From assembly GCA_913009315.1 (NCBI GenBank), contig CAJVZA010000040.1, positions 1-17,418 on the forward strand: a stretch of 17,418 nucleotides of DNA. Reading direction: 5' to 3'. Position numbers and translations under genes: made by a program. This DNA is from an uncultured Hippea sp. Lineage in GTDB: Bacteria > Campylobacterota_A > Desulfurellia > JAADFJ01. Positions 12,898 to 17,418 of this stretch are shown in pieces. Positions within the stretch are counted from its first letter, which is position 1. The number at the start of each line of letters is the position of its first letter. The notes under the pieces were generated by a model. It was not told the origin of the DNA. It worked only from the letters and a program-made list of their open reading frames with translations, and ran no database searches.

Positions 12898-13616
12898 AGC
12901 TAAAGCTTACCCTGAGCTATGATGGGACAAATTTTTATGGGTCTCAGAGGCAGAAGTACTTCAGAACCGTTCAGGGTGAGCTGGAAAAGGCGATCGGCAC
13001 CATAGAACAGAAGGAGATAACAATTAAAACAGCCGGAAGAACAGACAGAGGAGTTCATGCTACCGGACAGGTGGCGGCATTTGACTCGCAGAGATTGATG
13101 ACTCCGGAAAAATATAGAAAAGCATTGAATCCGCTTCTGCCCAAAGATATTTTTGTCGGAAAAATAGAACAGGTGCCCGATGATTTCGATCCGAGACGAG
13201 ATGCCCTGAGACGTGATTATCTTTATAGGATTAAAATCGGCAGCTATAACCCGCTTTTGGCCGATCATGCATTGCAAATTGAAAGAATACCTGATGTCGG
13301 TGCGATGGAGAGGGCTGCACAGTTATTTGTAGGAACTCATGACTTTCGTCCGTTTTCGGTTGGAAATGATAAAAGCAGCTATACTACTGTCGTATTTGAT
13401 TCTCAGATTAGACTTGCGGGCAGCTGGATCTACTACAAAATATCGGCAGCGGCTTTTTTTCGTCATATGGTGCGAAGAATTGTAAGACTGCTTATTGAGA
13501 CAGGCCGTAACCGGTATGCACCGGACATTGTTTTGGAATCTCTAAGCAGAAAAGTATCATATTTTTCTGCTGTTGATGCCTGCGGATTGATTTTAAGAAG
13601 AGTCAGTTATGATTGA
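12894..13616 (+). CDS. truA: tRNA pseudouridine(38-40) synthase TruA
   Basis: TruA converts uridines 38-40 of the tRNA anticodon stem to pseudouridine. The 240-residue protein opens with LTLSYDGTNFYGSQRQ. The catalytic aspartate D51 lies in the signature AGRTDRGVHATGQVAAF, followed by LPKDIFV and DPRRDALRRDYLY. FFRHMVRRIV near the C-terminus is the conserved substrate-binding segment. Length is normal. The start overlaps the ppsA stop by four bases, so translation is coupled. It overlaps the following gene by eight bases. No defect is seen. Confidence 0.95.
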   Translation: MKLKLTLSYDGTNFYGSQRQKYFRTVQGELEKAIGTIEQKEITIKTAGRTDRGVHATGQVAAFDSQRLMTPEKYRKALNPLLPKDIFVGKIEQVPDDFDPRRDALRRDYLYRIKIGSYNPLLADHALQIERIPDVGAMERAAQLFVGTHDFRPFSVGNDKSSYTTVVFDSQIRLAGSWIYYKISAAAFFRHMVRRIVRLLIETGRNRYAPDIVLESLSRKVSYFSAVDACGLILRRVSYD

Positions 13617-14406
13617 GATAGAGCCGTATCCGGGAAAATTCAATATCAAAAAAGGAGATTCGGTATTTTTTGCGGACAGGGAAAGTCTGTCGATCTGCGG
13701 TATGGAACCGCAGGATAATTCTGTTTTAACCGACCTGTCGTCTATTAAGGCATCATCGGTTATAAAGATGAACAGACTGCGGCTGAGAGTCAAACATCCA
13801 TTCGGTTTTTTATCTGAAAAAATCGGTTCTCTATTAAGTATCTACGATCTGTTTGGTGTTGAATTGATTGCGGAGACAGACGGAACAGTGGAGGGCAGGT
13901 CGGCTGAGATAGATAATTCTAAAATATCGACAGCTGTTGTTACGCTTTCCGACAAGGGATCAATAGGTCAAAGGGATGATCTGACTGGTCCTGCAGTTCA
14001 AAAAATTGTCAAAAATATATCTGACTTTAGTGATCTGTATATTATACCTGATGATAAAAATCTTTTGGATTATCTTGTCCGTGAGCTTGCCGACAAGAAA
14101 CGTTATGATATTATTATAACAAACGGCGGAACAGGTGTAAGTCCGAGAGATATAACCGCAGATGTAACTGAAACATTGATAGAGAGGCGATTGGGCGGAT
14201 TTGAACAGGCGATGATGGCTGCAAGTATAAAAGAAACATACAAAGCGGTACTTTCCCGTTCTGTGGTTGGAATTAGAGGCAGAAGCCTTATTATTAATCT
14301 TCCCGGAAGTCCAAGAGCTGCCGCTACAAATCTGAGTTCTGTTGTGGATGCCATTGTCCATCTTATAAAAAAACTGAACGGCGATCCGACTGAATGCGGA
14401 TCGTGA
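13609..14406 (+). CDS. MogA/MoaB-fold molybdopterin-binding protein with unidentified N-terminal extension
   Basis: Residues about 106-260 are a MogA/MoaB/CinA-type domain: STAVVTLSDKG, GQRDDLTGPA, then NGGTGVSPRD (N172-G176 core) and INLPGSPRAA. In the family this fold adenylates molybdopterin or inserts molybdenum during molybdenum-cofactor synthesis. The first 105 residues belong to no domain I recognise. In many bacteria the fused N-terminal partner is a MOSC domain, but no MOSC cysteine is seen: the one cysteine here lies in SICGMEPQ. The gene overlaps truA by eight bases and precedes eno by 22 bp. No other molybdenum-cofactor gene is in the window, so operon location says little about the substrate. 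Confidence is high for the fold and low for the exact role. Confidence 0.8.
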   Translation: MIEIEPYPGKFNIKKGDSVFFADRESLSICGMEPQDNSVLTDLSSIKASSVIKMNRLRLRVKHPFGFLSEKIGSLLSIYDLFGVELIAETDGTVEGRSAEIDNSKISTAVVTLSDKGSIGQRDDLTGPAVQKIVKNISDFSDLYIIPDDKNLLDYLVRELADKKRYDIIITNGGTGVSPRDITADVTETLIERRLGGFEQAMMAASIKETYKAVLSRSVVGIRGRSLIINLPGSPRAAATNLSSVVDAIVHLIKKLNGDPTECGS

Positions 14407-14428
14407 AACTTTAGAGAGAGGAGGAAAA

Positions 14429-15673
14429 ATGTCACATATTGTATCTATAGAAGCAAGGGAAATACTTGATTCAAGAGGAAATCCTACCGTAGAATCCAAG
14501 GTGGTCACACAGGAGGCGGAAGCTATTGCCAAGGTTCCGTCGGGGGCATCAACCGGTTCTTATGAAGCCGTTGAACTAAGAGACAATGACTTCAGATATA
14601 ATGGAAAAGGAGTTATGGATGCCGTACGCAATATCAACGGTCCGATTGCCGATGCTCTTACGGGAATGGATGTCACCGATCAGAGAAAGATAGACAAAAT
14701 TATGATTGATCTTGACGGCACGAAAAATAAGGCCAAACTCGGGGCAAATGCAACAATTGCAGTATCGATGGCTTGCTGCAGAGCAGCTGCAATCGAATCA
14801 TATCTTCCGCTTTTCAGATATTTGGGCGGTGTCGCACCAAAACGTATGCCTGTTATTATGGCAAATGTAATTAATGGCGGACAACATGCTAATAACAATA
14901 TAGATATGCAGGAATATATGCTGAGTCCGGTTGGAGCAACAAATTTTCATGATGCTCTGAGAATGACCGCAGAAACGTTCCGCGCTCTTAAGTCGCTTTT
15001 AAACGAAAGAGGTTTTTCAACCGCCGTCGGCGATGAAGGCGGATTTGCCCCGAATCTTAAAAATAATAAAGAACCGCTTGAATTTATGGCAAAAGCTGTA
15101 GAGAAAGCCGGATACAAACTTGGCGAGGATATAAAATTTGCTATAGATCCGGCCTCAACGTCATTTTTTGAAAACGGAAAATACAGAGTAGAGGGAAATG
15201 ACTTAAGCAGCACTCAAATGATTGATTATTATGAAGGACTTGTTAACAGTTATCCTATTTATATTCTGGAGGACGGTCTTGCTGAGGACGACTGGGACGG
15301 ATGGAGTGAACTGACGGAACGCTTAGGCAAACAGGTAATGCTTATCGGAGATGATATTTTTGTGACAAATACCAATCTCATTGCCCAGGGTATAGAGAAA
15401 GGCATTGCGAATGCAGTTTTGATTAAACTTAATCAGATAGGAACTGTTTCCGAAACTATGGATGCAATAGAATTGGCACAGTTTGCAGGATACAAAACTG
15501 TTGTCAGCCATCGTTCGGGAGAAACTGATGACAGTTTTATTGCCGATCTTGCGGTAGCTAAAAATTGCGGATTTATAAAAACCGGATCAGTGTGCAGAGG
15601 TGAGCGTATTGCAAAATACAACAGACTCACAGAGATTGAAGACATTCTAAAAACAACATCAATATACGGGTGA
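14429..15673 (+). CDS. eno: Enolase (divergent but catalytically complete)
   Basis: Enolase interconverts 2-phosphoglycerate and phosphoenolpyruvate. At 414 residues it is about 15 shorter than the usual 428-432. Seen: LDSRGNPTVE, PSGASTGSYEAVELRD, GANATIAVSMA and INGGQH with H153. The general acid/base pair is E203 (GDEGG) and K333 (LIKLNQIG). Magnesium ligands are D240 (AIDPAS), E281 (LEDGL) and D308 (GDD), then SHRSGETDD. Family positions normally read NIINGGxHADNN, IEDGLDESDWDGW and GSxSRxxR; here they are NVINGGQHANNN, LEDGLAEDDWDGW and GSVCRGER, with catalytic residues kept. AGGAGG directly before ATG is a strong ribosome binding site. Downstream ftsB starts at the very next base, the classic eno-ftsB pairing. 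Confidence 0.95.
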   Translation: MSHIVSIEAREILDSRGNPTVESKVVTQEAEAIAKVPSGASTGSYEAVELRDNDFRYNGKGVMDAVRNINGPIADALTGMDVTDQRKIDKIMIDLDGTKNKAKLGANATIAVSMACCRAAAIESYLPLFRYLGGVAPKRMPVIMANVINGGQHANNNIDMQEYMLSPVGATNFHDALRMTAETFRALKSLLNERGFSTAVGDEGGFAPNLKNNKEPLEFMAKAVEKAGYKLGEDIKFAIDPASTSFFENGKYRVEGNDLSSTQMIDYYEGLVNSYPIYILEDGLAEDDWDGWSELTERLGKQVMLIGDDIFVTNTNLIAQGIEKGIANAVLIKLNQIGTVSETMDAIELAQFAGYKTVVSHRSGETDDSFIADLAVAKNCGFIKTGSVCRGERIAKYNRLTEIEDILKTTSIYG

Positions 15674-15964
15674 ATGAATATAAAGGCAGTCATAAACGCC
15701 TTTTTGGTTTTTTTATTTATATCTGTTGCGATTTCTGCGATAAAAGCTCACAAGGAGTTTGTCGGCTTGAGAAAGTGGCAGAATGATGCATCAAAAAGAT
15801 TGGCTGCAAACAAGAAAAAGCTTCTTAAAATTAAAAACAAACTTGAACTCACCAAAAACAAACAGTATCTCCTGAAACTTGCACGTGAAAAGTTATATAT
15901 GAAGAGAGCCGATGAAACTGTGATTCTCATTAAAAGATTGCCGAAGCATGCTGCCGGCAAATAG
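15674..15964 (+). CDS. ftsB: Cell division protein FtsB/DivIC family (septum formation initiator)
   Basis: FtsB is a bitopic inner-membrane protein that, with FtsL and FtsQ, relays the signal to start septal peptidoglycan synthesis. The 96 residues have a short cytoplasmic N-terminus, one membrane segment at about 5-23 (VINAFLVFLFISVAISAI) and a periplasmic coiled coil at about 30-68 rich in lysine and leucine. The family-signature segment LAREKLYMKRADETVI comes last. The very basic coiled coil is unusual but the order of parts is right. Its ATG directly follows the eno stop, so translation is probably coupled. It is the second divisome-related system in the window after minCDE, though distant from it. 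Confidence 0.85.
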   Translation: MNIKAVINAFLVFLFISVAISAIKAHKEFVGLRKWQNDASKRLAANKKKLLKIKNKLELTKNKQYLLKLAREKLYMKRADETVILIKRLPKHAAGK

Positions 15965-15984
15965 CAGCATACATACAAGGTTGG

Positions 15985-17298
15985 ATGAAACTTAGATTTG
16001 CACCATCGCCAAGCGGATTGCTTCATATTGCTAATGCAAGAGTAGCAATAGTTAACTATCTCGAAGCAGCGCAAAACGATGCCGAGCTGATATTGAGAAT
16101 TGAAAATACAGATGTTCTCAGATCTACAGATGAAAACGAGAGACGGATATTAGAAGATCTTCGGTGGCTCGGAATCAGATTTGATGAATTTTACAGACAG
16201 CAGGATCACCTGAATCTTTACAAGAGCTTTGCAGAATCGCTTATAAAGAAACATAAGGCATATCGCTGTTTCTGCGGAAAGCAGCAGCTTCAGGAACAAA
16301 AACAAATTGCTGTAAAAACCGGCGTTGCTTATAGATATCCCGGACACTGCGCAGACATTCCGGATAATGAGAGCAACAAGAGAGCGGAGAATGAAACTTA
16401 TACTATTCGTTTGAGAATTTCGGGCAGGGTAACGGTAGATGATTTTCACAGAGGGAAAATAAAATTTAGTGCCGATGATTTTGATGATTTCATAATTATA
16501 AGAGAGGACGGAAGGGCAACCTACAATTTTGCCTGTGCAATTGATGATTTAGAGATGAAAATCGATGAAGTTATCAGAGGCGAAGACCACATTACAAATA
16601 CTGCAAGACAGATTATTGTTTTTAATGCCCTGGATAAGCAGCCGCCGAAATATATTCATCTTCCGACAATGCTGGATCCGGATAGAAAGAAGATTTCAAA
16701 AAGAAAAGGCGGCTACAGTATCAGTGAGCTGCGGGAGAGCGGCATTTTTCCTGAAGCGATAATTTTATACCTTGCATCAATGGGAACCGGTAAGGAATTT
16801 AAATTAGAAGATCTGCCGAAACGATTTTCAATAAAAATGATTTCAAAAAGCAATCCGGTCTTCGATTTTCATAAACTGTCCCTTATCAATGAGTCACTTA
16901 TGAAAACAGTTGATGAAAGTTTGCTGCTGAAGCATCTGATTGCGTTTGAGGGCAATACATTGGATGCCGACCGGCTGCGATTTGTTTCAATTTTTAGAAA
17001 TAACGCAAAAAATCTCGTTGATTTACGGCAGCAAATAGACCGATTTATTGAGTTTCATCCTCGAAAAGCAAGCGATGAGGATAAAAAAATAATTAGAGGT
17101 TTTATAAGACTTTTTGAGAAAAACAGTTTTGCCGAATCGGTGAAAAAATTATCCGCTGAGGTTAACAAAAAAGGAAAGGCAATCTATCACCCAATAAGAA
17201 TTGCTCTTACCGGAAGTGAAAAAGGACCGTCAATAGCTGAAATTATAGAGGTTTTTGGGAAGAAAAATACCATCTCCCGCTTATCCGAAGCATTATGA
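15985..17298 (+). CDS. gltX: Glutamyl-tRNA synthetase (class I, GlxRS family)
   Basis: GltX charges glutamate onto tRNA(Glu), and in organisms with GatCAB also onto tRNA(Gln). The class I HIGH motif appears as HIAN (14-17) after RFAPSPSGLL, and KMSKS as KISKR (236-240). RGEDH is also present. A zinc-site pattern C95, C97, C122 is visible in YRCFCG and PGHCAD, but the position of the fourth E. coli ligand, H127, is D124, so zinc binding is uncertain. At 437 residues it is shorter than the usual 460-490, resembling short GluRS forms, and the C-terminal anticodon-binding end (RIALTGSEKGPS) is complete. AAGG before ATG fits the start, 20 bp after ftsB. It is the last gene of the operon. Whether it discriminates tRNA(Glu) from tRNA(Gln) cannot be judged. 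Confidence 0.9.
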   Translation: MKLRFAPSPSGLLHIANARVAIVNYLEAAQNDAELILRIENTDVLRSTDENERRILEDLRWLGIRFDEFYRQQDHLNLYKSFAESLIKKHKAYRCFCGKQQLQEQKQIAVKTGVAYRYPGHCADIPDNESNKRAENETYTIRLRISGRVTVDDFHRGKIKFSADDFDDFIIIREDGRATYNFACAIDDLEMKIDEVIRGEDHITNTARQIIVFNALDKQPPKYIHLPTMLDPDRKKISKRKGGYSISELRESGIFPEAIILYLASMGTGKEFKLEDLPKRFSIKMISKSNPVFDFHKLSLINESLMKTVDESLLLKHLIAFEGNTLDADRLRFVSIFRNNAKNLVDLRQQIDRFIEFHPRKASDEDKKIIRGFIRLFEKNSFAESVKKLSAEVNKKGKAIYHPIRIALTGSEKGPSIAEIIEVFGKKNTISRLSEAL

Positions 17299-17328
17299 GA
17301 CCACTGCGCAATAAGCACCTTCACAGCT

Positions 17329-17418
17329 TTATCAGGTTTTCTATAGGCAAGGCAAACTTCCGCAGCATTAACAGGTTAATTCAAGGAAGTTTAACGAAGC
17401 ATATGGGAAACCTGATAA
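17329..17418. repeat. Three-tier nested palindrome at the window end
   Basis: The outer arms are TTATCAGGTTTTC (from 17329) against GGGAAACCTGATAA (17405-17418), matching at 12 of 14 positions. The middle arms AAACTTCC (17354-17361) and GGAAGTTT (17385-17392) are perfect. The inner arms ATTAAC (17367-17372) and GTTAAT (17375-17380) are perfect around AG. The structure follows the gltX stop by 30 bp, has no T-run, and is cut by the window end, so its full size is unknown. A palindromic mobile repeat or a structured 3' region is possible. Confidence 0.5.

Noticed and set aside
13960-14532. Minus-strand frame of 190 codons
   Set aside because: It is antisense to the MogA-fold gene and the start of eno, with no recognisable content.
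17329-17418. Rho-independent terminator of gltX
   Set aside because: No run of T follows the stems and the arms are far apart, so a classical terminator is not supported.

Overview
The window is an AT-rich stretch of bacterial chromosome, almost all housekeeping genes, with two pockets of mobile-element debris. Three things point to a Gram-negative bacterium: a complete minC-minD-minE set, the eno-ftsB pair, and an HtpX-type membrane protease. Together with an EF-G-2 paralogue and a DUF6765-type protein they fit Desulfobacterota or a nearby lineage. That placement is tentative, because no rRNA or lineage-specific marker is present.

Layout. Positions 1-2278 are accessory: a RAYT-type (IS200-like) transposase cut off after its HUH motif, an intact DUF6765-like gene with its own promoter and ribosome binding site, and the C-terminal remnant of an IS1634-type transposase. 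A 24-bp inverted pair (276-299 and 2251-2274, 19/24 matching) brackets this block, and its right end lies next to the minE stop codon. Positions 2279-3962 are the minus-strand minCDE operon, which places the division septum. A 64-bp region then separates minC from the divergent queE. It contains two promoters that appear to share one palindromic -35 box, and both would give leaderless mRNAs. Positions 4027-7192 hold queE (queuosine precursor synthesis), an unrecognised 172-residue protein and an EF-G-2-like GTPase, tightly packed.

Positions 7193-8008 have no believable gene. They hold a cluster of composite palindromic repeats, followed by a possible structured segment and the def promoter. 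Positions 8009-10368 hold def and fmt, which remove and add the formyl group on initiator methionine and overlap by ATGA, followed by htpX. Positions 10504-17298 look like one operon: ppsA, truA, a MogA/MoaB-fold gene, eno, ftsB and gltX, with overlaps or short gaps throughout. PpsA makes phosphoenolpyruvate and enolase carries it on to 2-phosphoglycerate, so gluconeogenic carbon flow is transcribed together with tRNA modification and charging and with a divisome subunit. The window ends in a nested palindrome that may continue beyond the edge.

No CRISPR array, tRNA, rRNA or complete defence system was seen. The most unusual signal is the symmetric, leaderless minC/queE divergent promoter. 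The repeat clusters and the bracketed DUF6765 island come next.
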